Positions 45,246 to 54,642 are shown, numbered from the stretch's first letter. The stretch: DNA of 64,000 nt from Pseudomonadota bacterium (GCA_963205315.1 CAUJIO010000009.1:41715-105714), one strand, 5' to 3'. Translations and numbers: made by a program. The notes: generated by a model not told the origin, from the sequence alone.

Positions 45246-46013
45246 ATGACAGCCGACAAGCCCGACACATCGCTGGAAGACATCAGACGCGAGATCGATG
45301 CAATCGACGACGGACTGCTCCAGTTGCTTGTTCGCCGGTTCGATGCATCGGCACGGGTGCGTGCCACAAAGAAGACGGATGGCTCCATCGCATCTTCACC
45401 GCTCAGGCCGGCGCGCGAAGCAATGATGTTGCGGCGCCTGCTCGCGGCCCGAGGAGAGAGTGTCCCGGCTGATGCACTGGTGCGTCTTTGGCGAGTGATT
45501 CTGTCGGCATCCACGCAGGCACAGGCGCCGCTTGCGATCCATGTTGATGCCAGGATTTCTGGTGACCCCGGACTTTCAGTCAGAGTTGCCGAGCATTTCT
45601 CGGGCATGACCTGGCAGTTGCACCCCGACACACGATCCAGTCTGGTTGAATTGATGAAGAAGTCCGGCGACCTCGCGGTTGTGAAACTCGATTCGCCCTG
45701 GGCGTCATGGTTGTCGTCCCAGCAGGCCCAGGCTATCGGCGTCGTCGCGACACTGCCGGTGATCGCGGAGCGCAAGATGCCTGACCTCTTGGTGTTTGGG
45801 CACGCTGACCCTCAACCCAGTGGCCAGGACGAAACGATCCTGATCAGCCCAGATCCTCTGCCGGCATCCAAAATGCAACTCCGGTGGCAAGGCCAGTCAG
45901 GTGACTGGCACGTCTCGGGATACGGCGGTTTCCTTGCCAATAGCGATATCCAGGGTCTCGGAGGAAACGTCTTCCTCGCCGGCCGTTGCCCCACTTCCAT
46001 CGAGGTTTTCTGA
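45246..46013 (+). CDS. chorismate mutase with an extra C-terminal domain
   Basis: Converts chorismate to prephenate. The AroQ-type helical domain covers about residues 10-92 ([21 protein letters not shown] through LWRVILSAS). A further 160 residues follow with no recognised catalytic motif. Their pattern, [21 protein letters not shown] near 97 and MPDLLVFG before [10 protein letters not shown] near the end, recalls a degraded prephenate dehydratase-like fold, but the TRF motif of that enzyme is absent. I chose ATG 45246; an ATG at 45183 would add 21 polar residues. It overlaps hisC as TGATG. Confidence 0.85.
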   Translation: MTADKPDTSLEDIRREIDAIDDGLLQLLVRRFDASARVRATKKTDGSIASSPLRPAREAMMLRRLLAARGESVPADALVRLWRVILSASTQAQAPLAIHVDARISGDPGLSVRVAEHFSGMTWQLHPDTRSSLVELMKKSGDLAVVKLDSPWASWLSSQQAQAIGVVATLPVIAERKMPDLLVFGHADPQPSGQDETILISPDPLPASKMQLRWQGQSGDWHVSGYGGFLANSDIQGLGGNVFLAGRCPTSIEVF

Positions 46014-47116
46014 TGACCAATACCAATGTCAGCTCCCGCCCCCAGCCGCGCCCCGGTATTCTCGACATTGCCGCCTACGTCCCCGGCAAGAGCGGCGCTA
46101 AAGGTGCGAAGGTCCACAAGCTGTCGTCAAATGAATCTCCGCTTGGCGCCAGCCCGCTGGCGGTTGAGGCCTATCGGCAGGCAGCGGACAAGCTTGAACT
46201 CTATCCGGACGGATCTGCAACCGTGCTGCGCCAGGCCATCGCATCGCGCTACGGATTGAAGCCCGAGAACATCGTGTGCGGTGCCGGGTCCGATGAACTG
46301 CTGCAACTTCTGGCCCATGCCTATCTGGGTCCCGGCGACGAGGCGATTTACAGCCAGTATGGATTTCTCGTCTATCCCATCGCCATCCAGTCGAACGGTG
46401 CGACGGCCCGCATTGCGCCGGAGAAGGACCTGGTGGCGGATGTCGATGCCATTCTGAATCTGGTGACATCGCGCACGCGGATGGTGTTCCTGGCCAATCC
46501 CAACAATCCAACCGGAACCTACCTGCCTTTCAGCGAGGTCAAGCGGTTGCACGCGGGGTTGCCTAAATCGGTGCTGTTCGTGCTGGATGCGGCTTACGCA
46601 GAATATGTGCGCCGGAATGACTACGAGTCCGGAATTGAACTCGTCTCCACCTTCGAAAATGTCGTGATGACCCGGACGTTCTCGAAAATTCACGGACTCG
46701 CCGCGTTGCGCCTCGGCTGGGCCTATTGTCCGGCTCATGTTGCCGATGTGCTGAACCGCATTCGCGGGCCGTTCAACATCAGTGCACCGGCGATTGCGGC
46801 AGGTACAGCTGCCATCGGAGACCAGCATTTCGTCGAGAAGGCGGTGGCACACAATGACGTCTGGCTTGACTGGCTGACGAAGGAACTGACGGCGCTCGGC
46901 CTGAAGGTGACACCAAGTGTCGGCAACTTTCTGCTGCTGCATTTTCCGCTCGAGACGCAGCGCAACGCAGCATCCGCCGATACATACTTGCAGGAACACG
47001 GGTTTGTGCTCCGCCGCATGGATAGCTATGGCCTGCCGCAGACCCTGCGCCTGTCCATCGGTTCGGAAGAGGCCAATCGCGAACTTGTGTCCTGCCTTCG
47101 GACCTTCCTGGCATGA
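46013..47116 (+). CDS. hisC: histidinol-phosphate / aromatic aminotransferase
   Basis: A pyridoxal-phosphate aminotransferase of fold type I, 367 residues. [13 protein letters not shown] near residue 38, [10 protein letters not shown] near 162, [17 protein letters not shown] (the SKIHG Lys binds PLP) and a final [10 protein letters not shown] are visible. It would transfer an amino group to imidazole acetol phosphate in histidine synthesis. Placement between chorismate mutase and tyrC suggests it also acts on prephenate or phenylpyruvate. It is the only hisC in the window and lies 41 kb from the other his genes. Confidence 0.92.
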   Translation: MTNTNVSSRPQPRPGILDIAAYVPGKSGAKGAKVHKLSSNESPLGASPLAVEAYRQAADKLELYPDGSATVLRQAIASRYGLKPENIVCGAGSDELLQLLAHAYLGPGDEAIYSQYGFLVYPIAIQSNGATARIAPEKDLVADVDAILNLVTSRTRMVFLANPNNPTGTYLPFSEVKRLHAGLPKSVLFVLDAAYAEYVRRNDYESGIELVSTFENVVMTRTFSKIHGLAALRLGWAYCPAHVADVLNRIRGPFNISAPAIAAGTAAIGDQHFVEKAVAHNDVWLDWLTKELTALGLKVTPSVGNFLLLHFPLETQRNAASADTYLQEHGFVLRRMDSYGLPQTLRLSIGSEEANRELVSCLRTFLA

Positions 47117-48033
47117 GCAAGCTTTTTGAGCGTGTCGCTTTGCTCGGACTCGGACTGATTGGCTCGTCCCTCAGTCACGTGATCCGGCAAAAGGGACTAG
47201 CCGCAAATATCACTGGCTATGCCCGCAGCGAGGCGACACGCAAGCGCGCCCTTGAAATCGGTCTGGTCGACCGGGTCTTCACCTCCGCCGCCGAAGCGGT
47301 AACCGAAGCTGACCTGGTGATTCTCTGTTCGCCCGTCGGGACATATGGCGCTCTCGCTCAGGACATCGGACCGGCGCTGATGGAAGGCGCCATCGTGACG
47401 GATGTGGGCTCCGTCAAGGCCGCTGTCGTGCGGGATGCGGGACCACATCTACCGGCATCGGTTCATTTCATCCCCGGTCATCCGATCGCCGGCACGGAGC
47501 AATCCGGTCCCGACTCCGGCTTTGCGGAACTGTTTGCAAATCGCTGGTGCATCCTCACTCCGCTGCCCGGCTCGAACCCAGAGGCGCTTGCAAAACTTAT
47601 CGCTTTCTGGAAGGCGTGCGGCTCGAATGTCGAGATCATGACTCCGGAGCATCATGATCTTGTGCTGGCCATCACCAGTCATCTGCCGCATCTGATCGCC
47701 TACAATATTGTTTCGACGGCGGCCGATCTCGAGGAGGTCACCGACTCCGAGGTGATCAAGTTCTCGGCTGGTGGCTTTCGGGATTTTACCCGCATTGCGG
47801 CATCAGATCCCACCATGTGGCGGGACGTGTTCCTCAACAACAAGGACGCCGTGCTTGAGATGCTCGGGCGATTCTCGGAGGATCTCTCCGCCCTGCAGCG
47901 GGCGATCAGATGGGGCGACGGCGAAATGCTGTTCAACCTCTTCACACGCTCAAGGCAAATTCGCCGCAGCATCATTGCAGCAGGCCAGGATACTGCAGCG
48001 CCCGATTTCGGCCGTGGACCGCCAAAAGGCTAA
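47113..48033 (+). CDS. tyrC: prephenate/arogenate dehydrogenase (cyclohexadienyl dehydrogenase)
   Basis: Oxidative decarboxylation of prephenate or arogenate on the route to tyrosine. The 306-residue protein starts [18 protein letters not shown] (NAD(P) loop). [18 protein letters not shown] near 117 and [15 protein letters not shown] near 191 are typical, and [21 protein letters not shown] follows. ATG 47113 overlaps the hisC stop as ATGA. The chorismate mutase-hisC-tyrC order makes a complete chorismate-to-arogenate/tyrosine branch. Confidence 0.93.
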   Translation: MSKLFERVALLGLGLIGSSLSHVIRQKGLAANITGYARSEATRKRALEIGLVDRVFTSAAEAVTEADLVILCSPVGTYGALAQDIGPALMEGAIVTDVGSVKAAVVRDAGPHLPASVHFIPGHPIAGTEQSGPDSGFAELFANRWCILTPLPGSNPEALAKLIAFWKACGSNVEIMTPEHHDLVLAITSHLPHLIAYNIVSTAADLEEVTDSEVIKFSAGGFRDFTRIAASDPTMWRDVFLNNKDAVLEMLGRFSEDLSALQRAIRWGDGEMLFNLFTRSRQIRRSIIAAGQDTAAPDFGRGPPKG

Positions 48034-48095
48034 AGCTGTGGGCGAGCAAGTTGAATTGCTTGCGAAGCGACATATGCGCCAGCTTCAAAGGAATC

Positions 48096-48133
48096 GAGCA
48101 ACTTGGCAGCGCTTGATCGAGCGCTGGTTGCTC
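48096..48133. terminator. hairpin between convergent tyrC and the DUF2125 gene
   Basis: CAGCGCT (48107-48113) and AGCGCTG (48120-48126) form a perfect 7-bp stem with a six-base loop. Outside it, GAGCAAC (48096-48102) pairs with GTTGCTC (48127-48133) across a four-base bulge. It overlaps the DUF2125 stop. There is no T-run on either strand, so it is not a textbook intrinsic terminator, but its place between convergent genes fits a transcript-end structure. Confidence 0.5.
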
Positions 48134-49044
48134 TAGAATAGCGGCCTCAGGTCAGCGGCCCGGAAAGGTCCGACAAAAAGCGATCCGTCTTTGGCGATGA
48201 TATCTGCTTTTGCTTCATTGCCGAGCAAGCCGAGTATTGTGCGAAGGCCAGATTTTTGTTCCTCGGTGAGATCAATATGTGGATCCAGGAGCGCGAGGAG
48301 TCCATTGAGATCGTTTGTCTCGGTCGAGAGACGACCCGCTGGGCGGCGGGCATCATCGAGTGTGAACTTCCCATGACCCCAGAGCCGTATCTTGGATTGC
48401 GATATTTCAATGTTGTCGATCAGAGCCTTGCGCTCCGGGGTAAGGAAGCCGCGAGTCATGCCCTCGTCGATCGGCAACGATGAACGACTGTCGGGGTGGT
48501 AGTCGAATTTCTTCATTGAGGCGGCGAACTCAATCCTTCCATTGTCAGCGGGCCGCGTATCTATCCGGACACTCTCCACGCTCAGCAGTCCTCGAAGGCT
48601 GAGGGTGGGGAGATCGGCAGAAATGTTCATGCTGTACTTGTCGCCAAGCGTGACGACCACCAGGCCACGCTGATGGTCTGCATCGATTGGCTCGGGCGTG
48701 AGGCCTGTGATTTTGCTTGGCCCGTCAACCAGCACCGCAACCTGCCACGGATTATAGGCCAGGGCGATGGCCAGAAGATTTCCTGAGCGGATTTCAAACC
48801 GGCTTGCGTATTTCGCAACAGGGGAACTGCAGTTGTATTCAAAGCGGAAGGGATAGCCAGCCCAGGATTCCTCTGTGCAGCCAAGTGTCCATCCCTGTTG
48901 GGCCAGCCGTTGCCGTTCCGCAGCAAATGTCTGTTCTGCAACTCCGATCGCGATGAACCAATATACTGACCACAAAGTAATAGTCGTGATCACAAGCAGC
49001 ATCGGGAGAACGATGCGCCACGACCGCTTGTTATCACCCGGCAT
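48133..49044 (-). CDS. DUF2125 family protein
   Basis: A 303-residue alphaproteobacterial protein of unknown function. One N-terminal transmembrane helix or uncleaved signal (about residues 12-35) is followed by a large periplasmic part, mostly beta, with CTEESWAGYPFRFEYNC near 56-72, where two Cys could pair. The C-terminal region contains NDLNGLLALLDP. ATG 49044, 34 bases from the divergent ChaC-like gene. An envelope location is inferred from the single helix. Confidence 0.85.
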   Translation of the reverse strand: MPGDNKRSWRIVLPMLLVITTITLWSVYWFIAIGVAEQTFAAERQRLAQQGWTLGCTEESWAGYPFRFEYNCSSPVAKYASRFEIRSGNLLAIALAYNPWQVAVLVDGPSKITGLTPEPIDADHQRGLVVVTLGDKYSMNISADLPTLSLRGLLSVESVRIDTRPADNGRIEFAASMKKFDYHPDSRSSLPIDEGMTRGFLTPERKALIDNIEISQSKIRLWGHGKFTLDDARRPAGRLSTETNDLNGLLALLDPHIDLTEEQKSGLRTILGLLGNEAKADIIAKDGSLFVGPFRAADLRPLF

Positions 49045-49078
49045 TTGATCAACACTCTGCTATTGGTATATCGGCATC

Positions 49079-49681
49079 ATGAAGCAGTTCTGGATATTTG
49101 GCTACGGCTCGCTGATGTGGCGGCCGGGCTTTGCCTTCCGCCGCAGCGGACCAGCGCTGATACACGGCTATCATCGCCGCCTTTGTGTCTATTCCCATGT
49201 GCATCGCGGCACGCCGGACCGGCCGGGTCTCGTGCTTGGGCTCGACCGAGGCGGCTCATGCCATGGCGTGGCGTTTGAAATCGAAGCATCGGCTTGGGAT
49301 GAAACCATTAGCTACCTGCGGGAACGGGAACAGGTCACAAATGTCTATGTTGAAAAACACGCGGCGATCCAACTTCTGCCCCTGCGTGAAACTGTTGGGG
49401 CCGTGACATATATTGTTGACCGCCATCATCCCCAATATGCCGGAACTCTGACGCCGCAACAGCTGAGACATCACGTGCGCCAAGGTCAGGGCATCTCGGG
49501 AGATTGCACGGACTATGTGCTCAATACCCGCGATCATCTCCGCAGCATGAATATTCATGATGCAGCATTGGAGGCCCTGGGACTTGAACTCGAGGCTCAG
49601 GCGGCAACCATGACGGAGCAACCATCCCTGGCCACTTCGGATGCATCGCCCGCCACCTCAACACGGCCGCGCAACGCCTGA
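49079..49681 (+). CDS. ChaC-like gamma-glutamylcyclotransferase
   Basis: Releases 5-oxoproline from glutathione or gamma-glutamyl peptides. The 200-residue protein starts FWIFGYGSLMWRPGF (YGSL substrate loop), has RGTPDRPGLVLGL near 43 and LREREQ near 80, where the catalytic Glu sits. The C-terminal tail of about 25 residues is Thr/Ser/Ala-rich. The last 85 bases overlap the end of a convergent gene on the minus strand. ATG 49079 has no clear ribosome site. Confidence 0.87.
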   Translation: MKQFWIFGYGSLMWRPGFAFRRSGPALIHGYHRRLCVYSHVHRGTPDRPGLVLGLDRGGSCHGVAFEIEASAWDETISYLREREQVTNVYVEKHAAIQLLPLRETVGAVTYIVDRHHPQYAGTLTPQQLRHHVRQGQGISGDCTDYVLNTRDHLRSMNIHDAALEALGLELEAQAATMTEQPSLATSDASPATSTRPRNA

Positions 49682-50016
49682 TCGAGATCGCGCCGCACAC
49701 GCTCGGCAGCCTCCATGTCCCGCGCCAAGAGGTGAACGTGAATTTCATCTCCTCTCGCCATGCCCTGAAATTGAGCCGCCATGTTCATCCTCGCTCCTTC
49801 GATCATGACCGGGAACCGGCCGACAGCAACCGGACGGCGGAGACCTGAGAAACTCCGGACCACCACAAAGACCGCTCCGGGCAAGGGCGGACACGTTTCA
49901 GGGGAGTAGATAGAGTGAATATATGATTGGCCCGAAGCCCCGCGCCAGTACCAGAAGCGTTCCCCGAAGCCGAGATCTTCGGGAAGTTTGGCAGATATGG
50001 GATGACCGTTTAGCAT
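49597..50016 (-). CDS. hypothetical protein downstream of nrdJ
   Basis: A 139-residue protein that I do not recognise. The first half contains GFGERFWYWRGASGQSYIHSIYSPETCPPLPGAVFVVVR; the second half is helical and ends in a basic then acidic stretch. No signal peptide or membrane helix is seen. ATG 50016; 12 codons upstream also read open. It lies 45 bases after nrdJ on the same strand and is probably in its transcript. Its last 85 bases are antisense to the ChaC-like gene. Confidence 0.65.
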   Translation of the reverse strand: MLNGHPISAKLPEDLGFGERFWYWRGASGQSYIHSIYSPETCPPLPGAVFVVVRSFSGLRRPVAVGRFPVMIEGARMNMAAQFQGMARGDEIHVHLLARDMEAAERVRRDLDQALRGRVEVAGDASEVARDGCSVMVAA

Positions 50017-50061
50017 GAGAACAAAACTAGAACAAAATATGCTGTCCGTCAAGTGGTGCCG

Positions 50062-52305
50062 TCAACTGCAACTTGAGTAGCCGCAAGATACGCAGGACGA
50101 ACATCCCTCCTGGAAGACCAGACTCAACTCTCCGCAGCGCGGACAGGACGTGCGCCGCAAGGCAGCCGACTCCAAACCGGTTGCAGAAACAGACGACGTC
50201 CGATCACGCTGCAAGAAGCCAATTTCAATCATGTGCCGCTCGATGACGCCGCCAATCGCTGCCAGCAGGCTCGGCACATAGCGGCCACCCAGCCACTGGC
50301 CGCCACGCGGATCAAACACCGCTTTCAATTCCTCCACGACGAATGACACGTCGCCGCCGCGCCGGAAGACCGCTGAAATCATGCGGGTGAGGGCGACCGT
50401 CCAAGCATAATGTTCCATGTTCTTCGAGTTGATGAAGATCTCGAAGGGCCGCCGGATCCCGCCTTCGACCACATCATTGATGGTGATGTAGATCGCGTGG
50501 TCGCTCTCCGGCCATTTGAGTTTGTAGGAGAACCCCGGGAGAACCTCGCCTCTCGCCATCGGCATCTGACCATCCGCCGCCGCCTTTTCCACAGACACCG
50601 ACAGGACCGAGCCGGTTACTGTGTTTGGCCTAAACGTCGTACAACCCTTGAGTCCAAGGTCATAGGCCTCCTGGTAGACCGACTTGAATGACTCGAAAGA
50701 CGTTTCCACCGGGATGTTGATCGTCTTCGAGATCGAACTGTCAACATGACGCTGCAATGCGGCCTGCATTGCCAGATGTGCGGAGGGCTCGAGTGTCTCC
50801 GCAGTCACAAATTCATCCGGCAACGGAGCATCTTCGCCCTTCAACCGCCACCAGAGCGAGGCCGCGTAATCCGTCACCACCTCCGTGCGCTTGCTGCCGT
50901 CCGGCATCAGGATCTTGCGGTCATAGCGAATGCTGAAAATAGGCTCCACACCGCTTGATACATTTCCGGCCAGCAGCGAAATTGTCCCGGTCGGCGCAAT
51001 CGACGTCAATAATCCATTGCGAATACCATGAGCAGCGATGGCGTCGCGAATATCGTCTGCCAGACCGACCACATGACCAGAAGCCAGGAAGCCATCTGCT
51101 TCAAAGAGAGGAAATGCCCCACGCTCCCTCGCAAGCTCAACACTCGAAAGATAGGCCGCGCGTTCGATCACAGCCATCCAACGTCTTGCGGCATTGACTG
51201 CATCATCCGAGCCATAGCGCGCACCGCACATCACGAGAGCATCTGCCAGACCCGTGATACCGAGGCCGATCCGCCGCTTGGCCTTTGCCTCTGCCTCCTG
51301 CTGTGGCAGAGGATAGAGAGATACGTCGATCACATCGTCCATGAAACGCACCGCCGTCTCCACCGCGGTGGCCAGTTCACCCTCATCCAGCCGGGCATCG
51401 CCCGAAAATGGACTGGAAATGAAGCGCGTCAGATTCATTGACCCCAGAAGGCACGCACCATAGGGCGGCAGCGGCTGCTCACCACAGGGATTGGTGCAGT
51501 TGATCTTCTCGCAATAGTTCAGATTGTTCGACGCGTTGATCCTGTCAATGAAGATCACACCTGGTTCGGCATAATCATACGTCGATCGCATGATCCGGTC
51601 CCAGAGGTCCCTCGCCCGCACTGTTCGGAACGTCACTCCCCCGAACACCAACGGCCATTCGACGTCAGACCTGACGGCGGACATGAAGCTATCCGTCACC
51701 AGCACCGAGAGATTGAAGTTGCGGAGGCGAGAGGACACTTGTTTGGCAGCGATGAAATCCTCAATATCCGGATGATCGCATCGCATTGTCCCCATCATGG
51801 CGCCCCGTCTCGCACCAGCCGACATGATCGTGCGGCACATGGCATCCCACACATCCATGAAACTCACGGGCCCGGACGCATCCGCGCCCACGCTCCGCAC
51901 TGGAGCACCGCGCGGCCGGATACTGGAAAAATCATGACCGATGCCGCCACCTTGCTGCATCGTCAGCGCGGCCTCCTTCAGTGCCGTGAAGATGCCGTCC
52001 AGCGAGTCGGGAATATTTCCCATGACGAAGCAGTTAAACAGCGTGACCTCGCGGCCAGTTCCCGCACCGGCCAGGATCCGCCCCGCCGGAAGAAAGCGGT
52101 AGTCCTCCAGAATTCCATAGAAATCAGCAGCCCGCCCCCCGCGCTGCGCTTCTGGTTCCGCCATGGACACGGCGCGAGCCACGCGCCTCCAGCTGTCCTC
52201 AATCGACTGATCCAGTATCGCTCCATCCGGCGACTTGAACCGGTATTTCATATCCCAGATCTCGTGAGAGATCGGATCCAGAGGGGACTTGCCCAAGCTG
52301 TCCAT
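50062..52305 (-). CDS. nrdJ: adenosylcobalamin-dependent (class II) ribonucleotide reductase
   Basis: Reduces ribonucleotides to deoxyribonucleotides using a cobalamin-derived radical. The 747-residue protein has LFNCFVMGNIPDS with the first reductive Cys and NPCGEQPLPPYGACLLGSMNL with the thiyl Cys near residue 280. PTGTISLLAGNVSSGVEP follows. A C-terminal zinc-ribbon-like tail with CPRC and CSSCVSC replaces the usual swinging pair. It is shorter than the long alphaproteobacterial NrdJ. GGAGG lies seven bases before ATG 52305. No cobalamin riboswitch or NrdR box is seen in the short upstream gap. Confidence 0.93.
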   Translation of the reverse strand: MDSLGKSPLDPISHEIWDMKYRFKSPDGAILDQSIEDSWRRVARAVSMAEPEAQRGGRAADFYGILEDYRFLPAGRILAGAGTGREVTLFNCFVMGNIPDSLDGIFTALKEAALTMQQGGGIGHDFSSIRPRGAPVRSVGADASGPVSFMDVWDAMCRTIMSAGARRGAMMGTMRCDHPDIEDFIAAKQVSSRLRNFNLSVLVTDSFMSAVRSDVEWPLVFGGVTFRTVRARDLWDRIMRSTYDYAEPGVIFIDRINASNNLNYCEKINCTNPCGEQPLPPYGACLLGSMNLTRFISSPFSGDARLDEGELATAVETAVRFMDDVIDVSLYPLPQQEAEAKAKRRIGLGITGLADALVMCGARYGSDDAVNAARRWMAVIERAAYLSSVELARERGAFPLFEADGFLASGHVVGLADDIRDAIAAHGIRNGLLTSIAPTGTISLLAGNVSSGVEPIFSIRYDRKILMPDGSKRTEVVTDYAASLWWRLKGEDAPLPDEFVTAETLEPSAHLAMQAALQRHVDSSISKTINIPVETSFESFKSVYQEAYDLGLKGCTTFRPNTVTGSVLSVSVEKAAADGQMPMARGEVLPGFSYKLKWPESDHAIYITINDVVEGGIRRPFEIFINSKNMEHYAWTVALTRMISAVFRRGGDVSFVVEELKAVFDPRGGQWLGGRYVPSLLAAIGGVIERHMIEIGFLQRDRTSSVSATGLESAALRRTSCPRCGELSLVFQEGCSSCVSCGYSSCS

Positions 52306-52367
52306 CACATCACCTCCGTGGAGCCCAATGGTATCGCAGCCCTGGCGGGGTGTCGAGCATTTGTTCT

Positions 52368-53102
52368 CTATTTGTATCGCCGAAGCGTCTCTCTCCCCTC
52401 TGCCACCAACCGCATTGTCTCGGATTCAATCGCTTCTTCGAGCCGAGGCTGGAAAGTCTTGCGGGGAAGACCGGGCGGAATCGCATCCAGGAACGAGATC
52501 ACAATCGTGCCTGGATAGCGCAGGAAACGCCGGCGTGGCCAGAACAGCCCGGAGTTCAGTGCAAATGGTACACAGGGCACGCCCAATCGCGCATAAAGCG
52601 CTGCCGCACCTGGCTTGTACGCGGGCGGATCGTCCGGCGCCCGCCGCGTGCCCTCGGGCATGATCACAACCTGCCGGCCCTCCGACACCTCAACCTCGGC
52701 GCGCTGCAACATGCTTCGCAAGGCTTCCGTCCCAGCCGAGCGCTCGACCGGGATCATTCTGAACTTGTAGATGAACCAGCCGAAAAAGGGGATCCAGGTC
52801 AGCTCCTTTTTCAGGACCATCGCCGGATCATCCAGCAGCGGCAAAATCGCAAACGTCTCCCATAGTGATTGATGCTTTCCGGCAACGATGCACGCTCCAG
52901 CCGGAATCTTCTCCTGTCCGCGAACCTCGATCCTCGTTCCGGCAATGACGCGCAGCCAGAACAACGACGTCGACGACCAGACTTGCAATGCGCGGATCGA
53001 CCACTTCCGGGGTGTCAGGAAAAACCACGAGCCCAACACCAGAAAGAGAACCAAATTGACGTAAAACACCACATTGAACAGGGCCGAGCGAACGTAGATC
53101 AC
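52368..53102 (-). CDS. plsC: 1-acyl-sn-glycerol-3-phosphate acyltransferase (PlsC family)
   Basis: Transfers an acyl chain to lysophosphatidic acid to form phosphatidic acid at the inner membrane. The 244-residue protein has an N-terminal membrane helix (residues 5-30). Motif I reads GKHQSLWETF, where His is followed at the usual spacing by Glu instead of the common Asp. RMIPVER follows, then PEGTRR as motif III. I chose GTG 53102, which overlaps the ftsX stop as GTGA; an upstream in-frame ATG at 53153 would lie inside ftsX. Confidence 0.88.
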   Translation of the reverse strand: MIYVRSALFNVVFYVNLVLFLVLGSWFFLTPRKWSIRALQVWSSTSLFWLRVIAGTRIEVRGQEKIPAGACIVAGKHQSLWETFAILPLLDDPAMVLKKELTWIPFFGWFIYKFRMIPVERSAGTEALRSMLQRAEVEVSEGRQVVIMPEGTRRAPDDPPAYKPGAAALYARLGVPCVPFALNSGLFWPRRRFLRYPGTIVISFLDAIPPGLPRKTFQPRLEEAIESETMRLVAEGRETLRRYK

Positions 53103-53989
53103 ACCACACCGCCAAGCCGCCGCATCAATGTGATGCGAGAGGTGATCAGGCAAATGAGGGTTGCCGCAACAGGCACCGCAAACAACAAGCTATAGCTCCA
53201 AACGGCTATTTCAGGCGCAGCAAAGAGCAGGCTGCGGCTGGCTGCGGCAAATCCGTCGCCGCCCTCAACCCCGGTCATTCCCAACAGGAAGAACGTCAGC
53301 AATCCCATCCCCACTCCCATGAAACCCGAAAGCAGCCCGGTCCGCAAAAAGCGTCCGTCAATCTGCCGGGCAATATAACTGTCACGCGCACCGATGAGAT
53401 GAAGCAGTTCAACAATCGGCCGGTTCGCCTGCAATACAGCCCGCGTTGCGAACACGACAATAGCCACCGCCGATATGCTGATCAAAGCCAGAATGGCATA
53501 GGACAGAACCGACAAGGCCCGCGCCATGCGTGTCAGCTCGGCTTCCCACTTCCGGTGTGTATCCAGTTGAACGCCCTTAACATCAGAGAGCTGTTCCTCG
53601 AGCCCAGCAAGATTGAGCGTCGCCATGTCGTCCGCCACAACGCGGATCAGGCGCGGAACGGGCAAGCCCTCCAGAGAGCGGGTCCCAAGCCACGGTTCCA
53701 GCAACTTGGCACCGGCGGCCGCGTCCAGCACATCAACTGTCTTGATGCCCGGATATCCCTCCAGAATGAGACGGGCCTTCTCTACTTCGACCGTCATGTC
53801 CGCATCCTTGACCTGTCTCACCTGCACAGTCATTTCGCGCGCCAGTCCGTTCGTCCAGCTTGCAACCGCGCGATCCACCAGAATCAGCGCACCAATGGCC
53901 AGGCAGGCAAGATAGCTCATGACCGCCATCGTCACCGTCAGTGACTTGAGCGACGCCATGTTGGACGGAATGATCGGTCCCGGTTTCAT
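53099..53989 (-). CDS. ftsX: cell division protein FtsX
   Basis: Membrane partner of FtsE that transmits ATP hydrolysis to peptidoglycan hydrolases during division. The 296-residue protein has one N-terminal helix (17-40), a periplasmic domain of about 110 residues, and three C-terminal helices (about 160-185, 215-240, 260-285). ELLHLIGARDSYIARQIDGRF is the conserved cytoplasmic loop. ATG 53989 overlaps the ftsE stop as ATGA. plsC follows by a GTGA overlap. Confidence 0.92.
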   Translation of the reverse strand: MKPGPIIPSNMASLKSLTVTMAVMSYLACLAIGALILVDRAVASWTNGLAREMTVQVRQVKDADMTVEVEKARLILEGYPGIKTVDVLDAAAGAKLLEPWLGTRSLEGLPVPRLIRVVADDMATLNLAGLEEQLSDVKGVQLDTHRKWEAELTRMARALSVLSYAILALISISAVAIVVFATRAVLQANRPIVELLHLIGARDSYIARQIDGRFLRTGLLSGFMGVGMGLLTFFLLGMTGVEGGDGFAAASRSLLFAAPEIAVWSYSLLFAVPVAATLICLITSRITLMRRLGGVV

Positions 53990-54642
53990 TGCAGGCTCAG
54001 AACCCCTTCCTCGAGATGCAGAACCGGTTTCGTCGCCTGCCGGATCAGGGCTTTGTCATGGGTCGCAATCAACATGGTGGTGCCCAACCGATTGAGCTCG
54101 AGAAACAGATGCAGAAGCCGCTTTGCCAAAACAGGATCCACGTTTCCGGTGGGCTCGTCCGCAAGCAGCAGCTGAGGCTTGGCGATGACGGCGCGGGCAA
54201 TGGCGGCGCGCTGCTTCTCGCCGCCCGAGAGCACCGGAGGCAGGGCGCGCGCCTGATGCGCCAGACCCACCCAGTCCAGGAGATCCATCACATCCCGGCG
54301 ATAGCTTGATTCGGGCTTGTTTGCGACGCGCAGGGGAAGGGCGACATTGTCGAATGTAGACAGATGATCGAGCAGTCGAAATTCCTGAAAAACGACACCA
54401 ATGCGCCGCCTGATCAGTGGCAGCTTCTGTTTGGTCAGGCTGTTCACCTCCTCACCAAAGATGCGGAGGGCGCCGCGCGTCGGCCGCAGGGACAGGAACA
54501 ACAGCTTGAGAAGGGACGACTTGCCGGCTCCCGAGGGACCCGTCAAAAAGTTGAAATCTCCCGGCCGCATCACGAAACTCACGTCGCGCAAGATCTCGGG
54601 CCCATGGCCATATCGAAGCCCCACGTTCTCCAGTTCCAACAC
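53986..54642 (-). CDS. ftsE: cell division ATP-binding protein FtsE
   Basis: ABC ATPase of the FtsEX divisome complex. The 218-residue protein has Walker A GPSGAGKSSLL near residue 36, the signature LSGGEKQRAAIARA near 138, and Walker B LLLADEPTGNVDP near 158. It starts MLELENVGLRYGHGPEILRD. ATG 54642 faces a gap with a perfect CtrA-type site, shared with the divergent zinc-ribbon gene. Confidence 0.95.
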   Translation of the reverse strand: MLELENVGLRYGHGPEILRDVSFVMRPGDFNFLTGPSGAGKSSLLKLLFLSLRPTRGALRIFGEEVNSLTKQKLPLIRRRIGVVFQEFRLLDHLSTFDNVALPLRVANKPESSYRRDVMDLLDWVGLAHQARALPPVLSGGEKQRAAIARAVIAKPQLLLADEPTGNVDPVLAKRLLHLFLELNRLGTTMLIATHDKALIRQATKPVLHLEEGVLSLQ

